A stretch of DNA of 23,274 bases. Source: Penium margaritaceum (lineage: Eukaryota > Streptophyta > Zygnematophyceae > Desmidiales > Peniaceae). Under the pieces are notes generated by a model, which saw only the letters and a list, made by a program, of their open reading frames with translations, made no database searches and was not told where the DNA came from. The number at the start of each line of letters is the position of its first letter. The first letter of the stretch is position 1. The position numbers were made by a program, and so were the translations under genes. The stretch spans positions 209,086 to 232,359 of the forward strand of contig SZWC01000090.1 of the NCBI GenBank assembly GCA_023375785.1, read 5' to 3'. Positions 1-9,400 of this stretch are shown here, piece after piece.

Positions 1-12
1 GGGGGGGGGGGG
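1..12. repeat. Poly-G tract at window edge
   Basis: Twelve consecutive G residues open the window. The right edge (23252-23274) is also poly-G. This is best read as a contig boundary at a homopolymer that could not be assembled through. Confidence 0.9.
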
Positions 13-76
13 ATGATGGACCGAGCGATGTCGACGGATCCGTCTCCCCCCTCCCCCAATATGGGAAAGTGTATGA

Positions 77-221
77 GGCGAGTGTATGAGGCGGTGTATG
101 TGGGGGGGTACGAATAAAATACACTAATGAACTCTTGTGAGAGAGTTTCCCGGAAGTCACGAGTTGTACACTAGTGTACGTCTCATGACTTCCACCACAT
201 ACACTACCTCATACACTTGCC
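77..221. repeat. Small fold-back (inverted repeat) with inner palindrome
   Basis: Positions 77-103 and 195-221 are 27-nt inverted arms matching at 24 of 27 positions; the three differences look like C-to-T or G-to-A changes. Between them lies a second, differently centred imperfect palindrome at 152-193, with the perfect 14-bp core GTACACTAGTGTAC at 166-179. C-rich and G-rich tracts at 43-57 and 232-248 extend the inverted symmetry loosely. It resembles a small non-autonomous fold-back element. No target-site duplication was identified. Short open frames here overlap the palindrome and are not credible genes. Confidence 0.55.
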
Positions 222-488
222 ATATGCAATCCGGGGAGAGGGGGGGGGACTCATCTGATGGAGAAGATATCGGAAAAAAAATGTCAGTATGTGCGAAATG
301 GACAGGGTTGCAGATGTAGTTGTTACGTACATAGATGTACGCGGAGTAGGTGTGTTTATAAATTCTTAGCAGATCTAAAATGGTCTTATATGCCAAACAA
401 CCGTTAGAATCTCGTAACCTTCTAGGAAACTACCTTATGACGTAGGTACCTATACACCCATCTAACAGTGTACAAAAAGACCCCAATT
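222..488. other. Non-coding stretch, nothing recognised
   Basis: Mostly AT-rich sequence with a G-rich run at 234-248. No credible gene, RNA gene or mobile-element end was recognised. Confidence 0.4.
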
Positions 489-2045
489 AACCATACCTCA
501 TTGCCCAGGCATTGCCAAGCATTACCCCGGCATTGCCAGGCATTGCCCCCGCATTGCCATGCATTGCCCAGGCATTGCCAGGCATTGCCCAAGCATTGCC
601 AGGCTTTGCCAGGCTTTGCCAGGCATTGCCAGGCATTGTCCAGGCATTGCCAGGAATTTTCTAGGCATTGCCAGGCATTGCCAGGCATTTCCCAGGCATT
701 GCCATGCATTTCCACGCATTGCCAAGCATTGCCTGGCATTGCCAGGCATTGCCAGGCATTGCCAGGCATTGCCAGGCATTGCCCAGGCATTTCCAGGCAT
801 TTCCCAGGCATTGCTAGGCATTGTCCAGGCATTGCCAGGCTTTGCTAGGCATTGCCAAGCATTGCCAGGAGATGCCCAGGCATTGCCAGGCATTGTCCAG
901 GCATTACCAGGCATTGCCAGGTTTTTTTATGGGCTTTGCCCAGGCATTCCTAGGCATTTCTTGGCATTGCCACGCATTGTCTAGGAATTACCAGGCGTTG
1001 CCCAGGCATTGCCAGGCATTCCCCAGGCATTGCCAGGCATTACCTAGGCATTGCCACGCATTGCTAGGCATTGCCAGGCATTGCCAGGCATTGTCCAGGC
1101 ATTGCCAGGCATTGCAAGGCATTTCCAGGCATTGCCCAGGCATTGCCAGGCATTGTCTAGGCATTGCCAAGGCATTTCCAGGCGTTGCCTAGGCATTTCT
1201 AGGCATTGCCAAGCATTGCCAGGCATTGTCCAGGCATTGCCAAGCATTGCCTAGGCATTGCCGGGCATTCCCCAGGCATTGCCAGGGTTTGCAAGGCATT
1301 GCCAGGCATTGCCATGCATTGCCCAGGCATTGCCTGGAACTGCCTAGGCATTGCCAGGCATTGGCATGCATTGCCAGGCATTGCCAGGCATTGCCTAGGC
1401 ATCGCCAGGCATTGCCAGGCATTGCCTAGGCATTGCCAGGCATTGCCCAGGCATTTCCAGGCATTGCCTAGGCATTGCCTATGCATTGCCAGACATTGCC
1501 AGGCATTGTCCAGGCATTGCCATGCATTGCCCAGGCATTGTTAGGCATTGCCCAGGTATTGCCAGGCTTTTCCAGGCATTGGTGGGCATTGCCAGACATT
1601 GCCCAGGCATTGTTAGGCATTACCCAGGCATTGCCAGGCATTACCCAGGCATTGCCAGGCATTGTCCAAGCATTACCAGGCATTGCCAGGCATTGCCAGG
1701 CATTGTCCAGGCATTGCTAGGCATTGCCAGGCATTGTGAGGTATTGCCCAGGCATTGCCACGCATTGCCAAGCATTGCCTGGCATTGCCAGGCATCGCCC
1801 ACGCATTGTCCACGCATTGCCAGGCATTGCCAAGCATTGCCAGGCATTGCCCATGCATTGCCAGGCATTTCCAAGGCATTGCCAGGTATTTTCCAGGCAT
1901 TGCGAGGCATTGCCAGGAGATTCCCAGGCATTGCCAGGCATTGTCCAGGCATTGCTAGGCATTTCCAGGCATTGCCAGGCATTGTGTAGGCATTGCCCAG
2001 GCATTGCTAGGCATTGCCAGGCATTGGCAGGCATTGCCCAGGCAC
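489..2045 (+). repeat. Tandem array of 10/11-bp units, GGCATTGCC orientation
   Basis: About 150 consecutive copies of a degenerate unit, AGGCATTGCC (10 bp) or CAGGCATTGCC / CTAGGCATTGCC (11 bp), fill this interval. The 9-base core GGCATTGCC has perfect inverted half-sites GGCA and TGCC around one central base, so strand is defined only by that base. Recurrent variants include GGCTTTGCC, GGCATTTCC, GGCATTGTCC and CGCATTGCC. The unit lacks stop codons in most frames on both strands, which explains many long overlapping open frames that encode only MPGNAWQCLA-type or RHCQALPGIA-type repeats. These are not protein-like. The same unit returns in the opposite orientation at 4713-5533. Confidence 0.95.
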
Positions 2046-2078
2046 CATGTTGACTTAAACTTTTGACTTTCTGGCACA

Positions 2079-2129
2079 AAGTCGAAGTCGTAGAGTCGAT
2101 TAAAGTTGACTCCAGGTCGACTCCGACTT
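2079..2129. repeat. Imperfect hairpin with GTCGA/TCGAC motifs
   Basis: AAGTCGAAGTCG at 2079-2090 pairs with CGACTCCGACTT at 2118-2129 (11 of 12), and an inner GAGTC (2093-2097) pairs with GACTC (2108-2112). It lies just after the end of the first decamer array. Confidence 0.6.
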
Positions 2130-2484
2130 AGACCGTCCAATTTCTTCTTGGGTTTGTTCACGTAGAGTTTCATGTGGGCTGTCTAGTCCGTGAAAAAATT
2201 GTCGGAAAAAAATCCCTTGGGTGGCTCTAAACCGGCCGACCTCGACCTCCTCGGTGAAGCACCTTACCATTGCACAACCTCTGTGGTGGGGCATTGTCCG
2301 AGCTGTCCCATTGTTGGACAGCCTGGATGATAATGCCTGCATGAACTTGCAAAAGCATTTTAATAGCCAATGAGTGCATCCCATGAGGAATCTTCTTTTT
2401 GTTGACCAATGAGCTCAAAAGGAACACACATTGTGATGGGTGACGTGGTAATTGCATGCTGTCATGCTGTCAGGCATATCTGGC

Positions 2485-2523
2485 CAACCAATGTGTATGC
2501 CACTCTGGCATACACACTGGTTG
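2485..2523. repeat. 39-nt inverted repeat
   Basis: The sequence is self-complementary around position 2504, with one arm mismatch (2491/2517) and a three-base centre. Its right end overlaps the left end of the next palindrome by three bases, so two long palindromes sit back to back. Confidence 0.8.
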
Positions 2524-2573
2524 CCCTCCATGTGGCATTGCCACATGATGTGGCATTGCCACATGGAGGGCAA
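2521..2573. repeat. 53-nt near-perfect palindrome holding two GGCATTGCC cores
   Basis: Centred at 2547, every pair from 2521/2573 inward is complementary except 2538/2556. That pair is the central base of the two GGCATTGCC cores (2534-2542 and 2552-2560), the same 9-mer that builds the flanking arrays. Lengths and pairing were checked base by base. Confidence 0.9.
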
Positions 2574-2887
2574 GCTTTATCTTAGGAAATATGTTTTCTT
2601 GTGTTGCTGGTCTTGGCAGAGGGTCTAGACCCGTGGCACCTAGGACATCGGAGGTCATTCGTCTACACTTCGTTGGAGGTGGCAGCCTCACGCTGCCAGC
2701 CTCAGGTTGCAGAGTTCCCAACCAACACTTAGACCCGTCATGCGTGTTTCGGACACAGTAGCAGCACCATGGTTCGTCCACGGGCATCAACAATTTCTGC
2801 TACTCAAGGCTCCACGACAACAAATACTGCTGTTCAGCCACTGTCTGGGAGCTTCTGATCAAGGCCCTCTCCCGGTTCACAAAGCCG

Positions 2888-4126
2888 ATGCCAAAACCAT
2901 GCGGCTATCCAGGATTCTACTGCGGGGGTTGTGGAACCAGCTTCTCTGGCGGAAGTGACCGCATGAGAGGTCACTTTGGAGCTGCTGTTGGCAACATCAA
3001 GAAGTGCAAGGCTGCTCCTGCAGGTGCACGTGCTTTGCTGGGACTTCCTGCACTGCCACTTCCCCATGACGGTTCCGAGGGTGCGGATCTGAAACTGTAC
3101 AAGGGCCTTGGCGAGTACTGGGGAACGAGGGATCGGCCGGTAAAGTGGGTGGAGTTGGTGGCCGAGCGGCAGCTGAGGGAGGCACGTGAGGCTGCCGGTC
3201 TTGGAGGCAGCGACGATGCCTCCCCGGAAAACGAAGAAGAGGCTACGGCTGAGTCAAGAGCGGGCTCTCCCATCACTCCAATCAGCCTGCGCCAGACTCT
3301 AACACCTTCCCTCTCCACCCTCAACAGCTCCCGCCAAACCTCCATGCGGGACCACCTGGACAACGCCGTCAACACTGAGGTGCAGAAGGCTATTGTGAAG
3401 GTGATGGCAAAGGGAGCGCTCCCCATATCCTTTTGCCACGAACGTGTCGTCCTCGAGCTGGTTGACATCGCACGCCGCTCAACACCATCTTTCAGGCTGC
3501 CATCAAGGACGAGCGTGGTCAAGACGTTGCTCCCGCAGCTGGACAAGGAGCTGGCCGAGATGGAGCAGCCCCTCCGCAACGGGTGGGAGATTTTTGGTGT
3601 TACCCTGAGTGTTGACGAGTGGTCGGATATTCAGATCCGTCCGATTTACTCTGCCATGGCCTCCAATGCAGAAGGTGTGGCGCACCTGTTCTCCCGTGAT
3701 ACCACAGATGTGGTGAGAGATGCAAATCACGTTGTTGCTGTCATTGACCTTGCCATCAGTGATGTCGGTGCTGAGAAAGTCATCATGGTGATCACAGACA
3801 ATGCATCTACCAACAAGAAGGCATACAAGGCACTGTGTGAGAAGTACCCTAGCATATTCTTCACCAGCTGTGTTGCGCACAGCATTGATCTTGTCCTCAA
3901 AGACATTGCAAAGACAGAGTGGGACTCCATCTTGATTGGGAAGGCTGAGAAGATTGTCTCCTTCATGCGCAACAAAGACATGCTGCGTTCTTGGGTCAAG
4001 TCCGAGAGTGGGGAGAAGGTGCCTCTAGCTGCTTGTGCTACGCGCTTTGCGTCTGTGTACCGCATGCTGAAAAGGGTTTTGGTGCTGCGTCAGCTTCTGG
4101 AGAAGATTTTTGGCAGCAGCAGGTAG
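2888..4126 (+). CDS. hAT-superfamily transposase (BED finger + DUF659-like), N-terminal part ended by a premature stop
   Basis: This 412-residue frame resembles plant-type hAT transposases with a DUF659 core. Residues 12-40 form a BED-type zinc finger (C12, C15, H29, C40, with the SGGSDRMRGHF spacing typical of these fingers), expected to bind transposon ends. A variable linker follows to about residue 150. The RNase H-like catalytic core begins near residue 235 (SVDEWSD, first acidic region) and includes VITDNAS near residue 300 and the SCVAHSIDLVLKDIAK motif near 330, all family hallmarks. The ATG at 2888 is chosen because the finger starts directly after it and no upstream in-frame ATG exists before a stop at 2759. 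The TAG at 4124-4126 is premature: the same frame continues at 4127 with family-like sequence, so the gene is probably inactive unless read through. Confidence 0.75.
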   Translation: MPKPCGYPGFYCGGCGTSFSGGSDRMRGHFGAAVGNIKKCKAAPAGARALLGLPALPLPHDGSEGADLKLYKGLGEYWGTRDRPVKWVELVAERQLREAREAAGLGGSDDASPENEEEATAESRAGSPITPISLRQTLTPSLSTLNSSRQTSMRDHLDNAVNTEVQKAIVKVMAKGALPISFCHERVVLELVDIARRSTPSFRLPSRTSVVKTLLPQLDKELAEMEQPLRNGWEIFGVTLSVDEWSDIQIRPIYSAMASNAEGVAHLFSRDTTDVVRDANHVVAVIDLAISDVGAEKVIMVITDNASTNKKAYKALCEKYPSIFFTSCVAHSIDLVLKDIAKTEWDSILIGKAEKIVSFMRNKDMLRSWVKSESGEKVPLAACATRFASVYRMLKRVLVLRQLLEKIFGSSR

Positions 4127-4712
4127 AATGAGGTGGCTAGTGGACGGGATGCAGCGTTTCGTGCTCGCAAGAAGGAGGTTCGGCGCTTGGTGCGACTTGA
4201 CGTGTTCTGGGTGCAGGTGAAGGCCATGATGCGCCTCATGACACCTTTGGTGGTGGCGCTGCGCAAGGCAGATGCTCCTGGTGGCACTACAAGTACCATC
4301 TACGAGGCATTGCTGGATGCCACCGAGCAACTCCACAACCTCGGTCTTGCCGGGGACGGCACGCAGCAGCCTACAATCCAGCATGGGTCCGCTTCACCAT
4401 GGGGCATCTCAATGAGCGTTGGGACAAGCAGATGAGCTGTCCTGTCTTTGCAGCAGCAAGGCGCATTCATCCACAACACTTTGGCAAATTTGATACTAAT
4501 GAAAAGACTGTTGAGGCATGGAACGCTGTAGTTGCTGCTCTTGTGCCGGAGTCTGAGCAGGCTGCGCTGGAAAATCAGCTCGATGCATTTGCCAATGGGT
4601 GTGTGATAGTGGAAGAGGACGCATCCCGTGTGAAGGACATGGAGAGGGTGAAAGCTGCAGTGGTGCAGGTGGTGACAGGGGAGGTGGTTGCGTTTCGCTG
4701 GAATGCACGTCA
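4127..4712 (+). pseudogene. hAT transposase, continuation after the nonsense codon; frameshifted and truncated
   Basis: The frame of the upstream piece continues to a stop at 4433-4435. Family-like sequence, however, switches frame near 4375-4390, entering the frame with MGHLNERWDKQ at 4399. This implies a small indel. That frame carries helical sequence (AAARRIHPQHFGKF, VEAWNAVVAAL) characteristic of the segment before the hAT C-terminal dimerisation domain. It then runs without a stop into the inverted decamer array at about 4713, adding only NAWAMPG-type repeats to 5079. The dimerisation domain, with its conserved W and C-E-R region, is not found before or after the array. Three lesions are therefore visible: nonsense, frameshift and loss of the C-terminus. 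An unrecognised intron could explain the frame change but no convincing splice pair was seen. Confidence 0.6.
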
Positions 4713-5533
4713 CATGCCTGGGAATGCCTGGGCAATGCCTGGTAATGCCTGGGCAATGCCTGGCAATGCCTGGCAATACCTGGCAATGCGTGGACAATGT
4801 CTGGCAATTCCTGGCAATGCCTGGGCAATGCCCGGTAATGCCTGGCAATGCCTGGCAAAGCCTGGGCATGCCTGGGCAATGCCTGGCAATGCCTGGGCAA
4901 TGCCTAGCAATGCCTGGCAATGCCTGGCAATGCATGGGCAATGCCTGGCAATGCCTGGGCAATGCCCGGTAATGCCTAGGCAATGCGTGGCAATGCCTGG
5001 GCAATTCCTGGCAATGCCTGGGCAATGCCTGAGCAATGCCTGGCAATGCCTGGCAAAGCTTGGCAATGCCTGGCAATGACTGGCAAAGCCTGGCAATGCC
5101 TGGGCAATGCCTGGGCAGTGCCTGGCAATGCCTGGGCAATGCCTGGCAAAGCCCGGACAATGCATGGGAATGCCTGGCAATGCCTGGAAATACCTGGGCA
5201 ATGCTTGGCAATGCCTGGGCAATGCCTGGTAATGCCTAGCAATGCCTGGGCGATGCCTGGCAATGCCTGGCAATGCCTTGCAATGCCAGCGCAATGTCTG
5301 GCAATGCCTGGACAATTCTTGGCAATGCCTGGGTAAAGCCTGGCAATGCCTGGCAATTCCTGGGCAATGGCTGGCAATGCCTGGACAATGTCCGGGCAAT
5401 GCCTGGCAATGCTTGGCAATGCCTGGGCAATGCCCAGGCAATGCCTGGCAATGCCTAGGCAATGCATGGAAATGCCTGGGCAATGCCTGGCAATGCCTGG
5501 CCAATGCCTGGCAATGCCTAGCAATGTTTAGCA
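4713..5533 (-). repeat. Second 10/11-bp tandem array, inverted (GGCAATGCC orientation on the given strand)
   Basis: About 78 copies of TGGCAATGCC / TGGGCAATGCC, the reverse complement of the unit at 489-2045, with matching variants (GGCAAAGCC, GGAAATGCC, GGACAATGCC). It begins inside the transposase reading frame and ends where a sequence with LTR-like TGTCGG starts at 5534. Long open frames in all phases are by-products of the stop-free unit. Confidence 0.95.
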
Positions 5534-5600
5534 TGTCGGAAATAAAGAAGAGAAACCAGCGAGAAGACCGGAGCACATCCGAGCCCACTAAATAAAAAGG

Positions 5601-5660
5601 GACCGCACGAATCTCAACGGACACGCACGAATCTCAACGGACACGCACGAACGAGATCCG
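5601..5660 (+). repeat. Three 20-bp direct repeats within the probable LTR
   Basis: Unit ACACGCACGAATCTCAACGG at 5621-5640, a near copy at 5601-5620 and a partial copy at 5641-5660. Short direct repeats in a U3-like region often hold enhancer or protein-binding sites; that role is inferred here. Confidence 0.75.
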
Positions 5661-5778
5661 TGCACCGACAATGCCATGACCTGAAGTCTCAGAGAAACAC
5701 AACAAATCGCGCTACGGCAAAACCATCACCACACGACGCCCGTATGACACAAGTTAGCGCTTCCACCTCGCAGGGGTT

Positions 5779-5783
5779 ATAGC
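5779..5783. repeat. Target-site duplication ATAGC (left)
   Basis: ATAGC directly precedes the LTR start TGTTGG and is repeated at 11285-11289 directly after the other LTR end CAACA, the usual 5-bp copia duplication. Confidence 0.9.
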
Positions 5784-6419
5784 TGTTGGCTCTAGTGGGT
5801 GTAGAGGCACCCTCAAGGATGCCTAGCTCTCACTGGTTCACGCTACCAAGGTTTAGGGCAGCCAAGGGACACCAATGGTGAAGAGTGTGGAGCACAAGGA
5901 TCACGGATGTGAGTGGGCAGAACACGTCGCATTCAGTAGAACTGAATCGAAACACGATTTTGTTACTTAGCATAGTGAGATTACATCAGATCCTTATAGN
6001 GCCGCCCACCTTGCCTTGCACGCTAGGCAACGGGAGGCGCTTCGACGATGACCCGTCGAAGCGCCTTTCCTCGCCCAGAAGTCAAGGAGAAGTTCACCCT
6101 GGTCAAGGAGAACTCTCTGGTTGCTTCCTTTATGGCCCTGGTGCATTTGGAGCTCGTTGGGGACGAACTCGGATCACTGGTGGTGGATTATACCGCCACC
6201 CATGGCGGGTACCAGATTCCACCCCCCAAACACCCGATTTTCGGGCTAGGCTAACTTTCTGAATACTCGCTCAAATCGAGCGATTCAAAGCTCGATCCTG
6301 CATGGAAAATTCCAAGGAATCCAAATCTAAAGTCAGATCAGGTGTTTGACCACTCCTCAGTGGTCAAACCAGGGAGTACACTCAACGGCACTCATGGCAA
6401 GGGGCACACCATGTCAACA
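5784..6419 (-). repeat. 3' LTR of the younger copia element (91 bp missing at an N)
   Basis: Begins TGTTGGCTC and ends CATGTCAACA. It matches 10559-11284 except for four substitutions and one gap: the N at 6000 replaces the 91 bases present at 10775-10865 of the other copy. It includes a perfect 12-bp-stem hairpin at 6036-6065 (loop 6048-6053) and an 11-bp-stem hairpin at 6344-6369. Confidence 0.95.
6036..6065. promoter_or_regulatory. LTR hairpin, 12-bp perfect stem
   Basis: GGCGCTTCGACG and CGTCGAAGCGCC flank a six-base loop. The copy at 10901-10930 has one C-to-T change in the stem. A GC-rich stem-loop inside an LTR could act in RNA packaging, termination or polyadenylation; the role is unproven. 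Confidence 0.6.
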
Positions 6420-6430
6420 ATCTCCCCCTT
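6420..6430 (-). promoter_or_regulatory. Polypurine tract of the younger copia element
   Basis: The minus strand reads AAGGGGGAGAT immediately before the 3' LTR start TGTTG. This is the expected site for priming plus-strand DNA synthesis during reverse transcription. Confidence 0.85.
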
Positions 6431-6472
6431 GCACCGCAGCCTTGATGCCCTGTCCTTGGATCCTGTAGCATT

Positions 6473-9400
6473 TTAAACTTCACAGCACAGACCAAGCTCC
6501 ATGCAACTCGCGTCGTGCCTGTCCTTGGGCTGTGCCTTGGTCATGGCATCGGCGAGCATGCGCTTAGTGCCACAATGCACAATAGCCGCATCTTGCTTCG
6601 CCACTAAGTCCCGCGCGTAGTGATGACGGATCTCGATGTGCTTGGTCCTCCTGTGCAGCACTGGGTTCTGGGTGAGGCTGATGGCACTCATGTTGTCAAC
6701 GTTGAGTACCATCGGCTTCCTTTGCGGCACGCCGATCTCCTTTAGCAGCCGCCTCAGCCACACCGCCTCCTTTGCGGCTTCCGCGAGCGCGATGTACTCC
6801 GCTTCGGTGCTGGATAGCGCCACGCAGTCCTGCTTCCTGCTTGCCCATGAAACCGCTGCACCACCAAGCACAAACACGTACCCGGATGTTGATTTTCTGT
6901 CGTCCACATCACCAGCCCAGTCGGCATCCGAGTAGCCGACCAACTCGAGGGAGTCGTCACGCGCTCCCCCTCCAAACACGAGCCGCGACTGTTTTGTCGC
7001 CTTGAGATAGCGGAGGATCCGCTTCACTGCTTGCCAATGCAGTGGCCCGGGGTCAGCAACGTAACGGCTCACTTGGCCCTCCGCAAAGGCCAGGTCGGGC
7101 CGCGTCGCCACCATGGCGTACATGATGCTCCCCACTGCGGGCTGGTATGGCACACCTGCCATCTCCTCCTTCTCCTCGTCCGTGCTCGGGCCCATGCTCG
7201 AGCGTAGCTCACATGTGGTGGTCATGGGTGTGCCGATGGGGTTGCACTCCTCCATGTTGTAGCGGCGGAGTACCTCTTGCACGTACTTTGCCTGCCCCAT
7301 CTCGAGCGTGCGTGCCTTGCGGTCCCTCTTGATGGCGACGCCGAGGTAGTACTCGAGCTCGCCCATGTCGGTCATTTTGAACCGACCGCCCAGCTGCCGC
7401 TTCAGGTTCACCAACTCCTCCATGTCCGATGACACGAGGATGAGATCATCCACGTAGAGTGCCACGATCTGGTGCAACCCCGGCTGCTTCCGCACGTACA
7501 CGCTGTGATCCGCCTCGCAGTGCTTGAAGCCAAGCTCGGCCATGAAGCCGTCCATTTTCAGGTACCACATGAGTGGCGCTTGCTTCAGCCCGTAGAGCGC
7601 CTTGCGAAGCCGGCACACGTTCTCCGGCGGTGCGTCCACCCCCTCCGGCACCTCCATGTAGACCTCCTTGTCCAGGGCGCCGTTAAGGAACGCAGTTTTC
7701 ATGTCCATTTGGTGGACTTCGTAGTCGCGCACCGCCGCCACGGAGAGGATGGAGCGAATGGAGGCAAACTTCGCCACCAGCGCGAAGGTTTCATCGTAGT
7801 GTTCACCCTTTCGCTGGGCGTACCCCTTTGCGACCAGCCGCGCCTTGTACCGCTCCACCTTCCCCTCCTTGGTGAGCTTCTTCTTGAAGATCCACTTGGA
7901 GCCGATGATTTTCGCGCCCTCCGGCCTGTCAATCAGCTGCCAAGTGCCGTTCTCTTCATGGGAGGCGAGCTCAGATTTTATGGCTCCCTCCCACTCAGCC
8001 CCATCCTTCCGCAACAACGCCTCCTTGACGGTCTCGGGCTCCTCTTGCGCAAAGAACGCTCGAGCGAGCCCAGTCCAGATGCCCTCTGCGGCATCGTACC
8101 TCTTTGCCGTCCTCCTTGCGCGTCCGCTTCTCCGGGGCTGCTGCTGTTGAGGCTGCTGCTGCTGCCCCCTCACGGTGCCATTCGCACCGCTGGCCTGCTC
8201 CCCCTCTCTTGGGGACCGTGGAGATGCGGGCTCACTCCCCGCCTCCTCGATCAGCTCCACTGCTGCCGGCGCTTCAAACTCGTTGTCCGACACGGCTGAA
8301 TGCAAATCAGCCACTCCCACATCGCCCGGATGGTTCTCGCCGGCTGGAGCCGATGGGACGTCACCCTCTTTTGCGTCCTCCGGCGTCTCCCCCTCAAGAA
8401 GTGGCAGCCACTCCCCACGCTTGGAGAGACCCGCGTCCTTGTCCGTCCAATGGCTGGTCTCATCGAACGTGACATCGTGACTCTTCACGATCTGCTGCCT
8501 CCGCGGGTCGAAGAGCCGGTACGCCTTGCTCCCGCTCTCGTACCCGACGAAGATGCACCGGCGAGTCCGCGGGTCCAGCTTGCCCCGCCCCTCCCGTGCC
8601 TGCACAACAGCATGTGCAACACAACCAAACGTGCGGAGGTGTGCCACAGTTGGCTTCCTCCCGCTCCACACTTCTTGTGGCGTCTTCCACACCTTGGACT
8701 CCACGTCTTTTAGCGGCTTCGTCGGCGTCAGATTCATGATGTACGCCGCTGTCCGTGCCGCCTCGCCCCAGTACTGCTGCGCAAGGCCGGCATCACTCAA
8801 CATGGACCGGACCATGTTGAGGATGGTGCGGTTCGCCCTCTCGGCAACGCCGTTCTGCTGCAGAGAGTGTGGCGTAGTTTTCTGCCACACGATCCCCTTG
8901 CTCTTCATGCATGCCGAGTAGCCCTCGTACTCGCCACCGTTGTCACTCCGGAACGCCTTCACCTTCAACTCCGTTTGCCGCTCCACAGCCGCCACGAATT
9001 CTTGCATGCACGACAAGAAATCGCTCTTCCTCTTGATGATGTAGAGGTAGAGCTTGCGGCTGTGGTCGTCGATGAAGGTGACGAAGTAGCGTGCCCCACC
9101 AATGGAGGGCTCAAACGGTCCGCACACATCTGTGTGCACCACCTCCAACTTCGCCAATGTACGCGTTCCTTTGCCATCAAATGGCTGCCGTGTCGCCTTG
9201 CCGACCATGCACGGCTCGCACACGGCATTCTTGGCTGTGTCGAGGCTCTTGACCTCAAGACCCCGTACCACTTCCTTCTTTTCCATGTCCCTCACAGTTG
9301 AGGGAGCGATGTGGCATAGGCGACGATGCCATAGGTCCAGGTCCCCTTCATCCTTCGTCGCAAGGTTGGCGGCATCGGTCCTCACCGCATCGGCAAGAAC

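Larger units (their letters stand above)
2046..2887. other. Hairpin-rich non-coding stretch upstream of the transposase
   Basis: No credible gene in either strand. It contains three inverted-repeat structures (2079-2129, 2485-2523, 2521-2573), listed separately. The transposase frame is open upstream of its first ATG back to a TAG at 2759-2761 but contains no ATG there. An upstream exon or non-ATG start cannot be excluded. This interval may be the 5' region of the hAT-like element; no hAT-type terminal inverted repeat or 8-bp target duplication was recognised. Confidence 0.5.
5534..5783 (+). repeat. Probable 5' LTR of the older copia element, first half
   Basis: It begins TGTCGG, a near match to the inverse of the LTR end CTGACA at 11528-11533, and is cut by the nested element at 5784. 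It holds an AT-rich TATA-like run (TAAATAAAAAG, about 5589-5599) and three 20-bp direct repeats. The LTR start is an inference. Confidence 0.5.

Noticed and set aside
489..2045. CRISPR-like array
   Set aside because: Units are contiguous 10-11 bp without unique spacers, and the context is eukaryotic transposons.
422..2173. Many long open frames on both strands within the first array
   Set aside because: They are translations of a stop-free 10/11-bp repeat, overlap in all phases and have no protein-like composition.
5529..5533. TAGCA as target-site duplication of the older copia element
   Set aside because: The element's 3' end is missing, so the partner copy cannot be tested.
4300..5624. 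Minus-strand frames of about 300 residues over the hAT gene end and second array
   Set aside because: They consist mainly of ARHCQALPGI-type repeat translation and shadow the transposase on the other strand.
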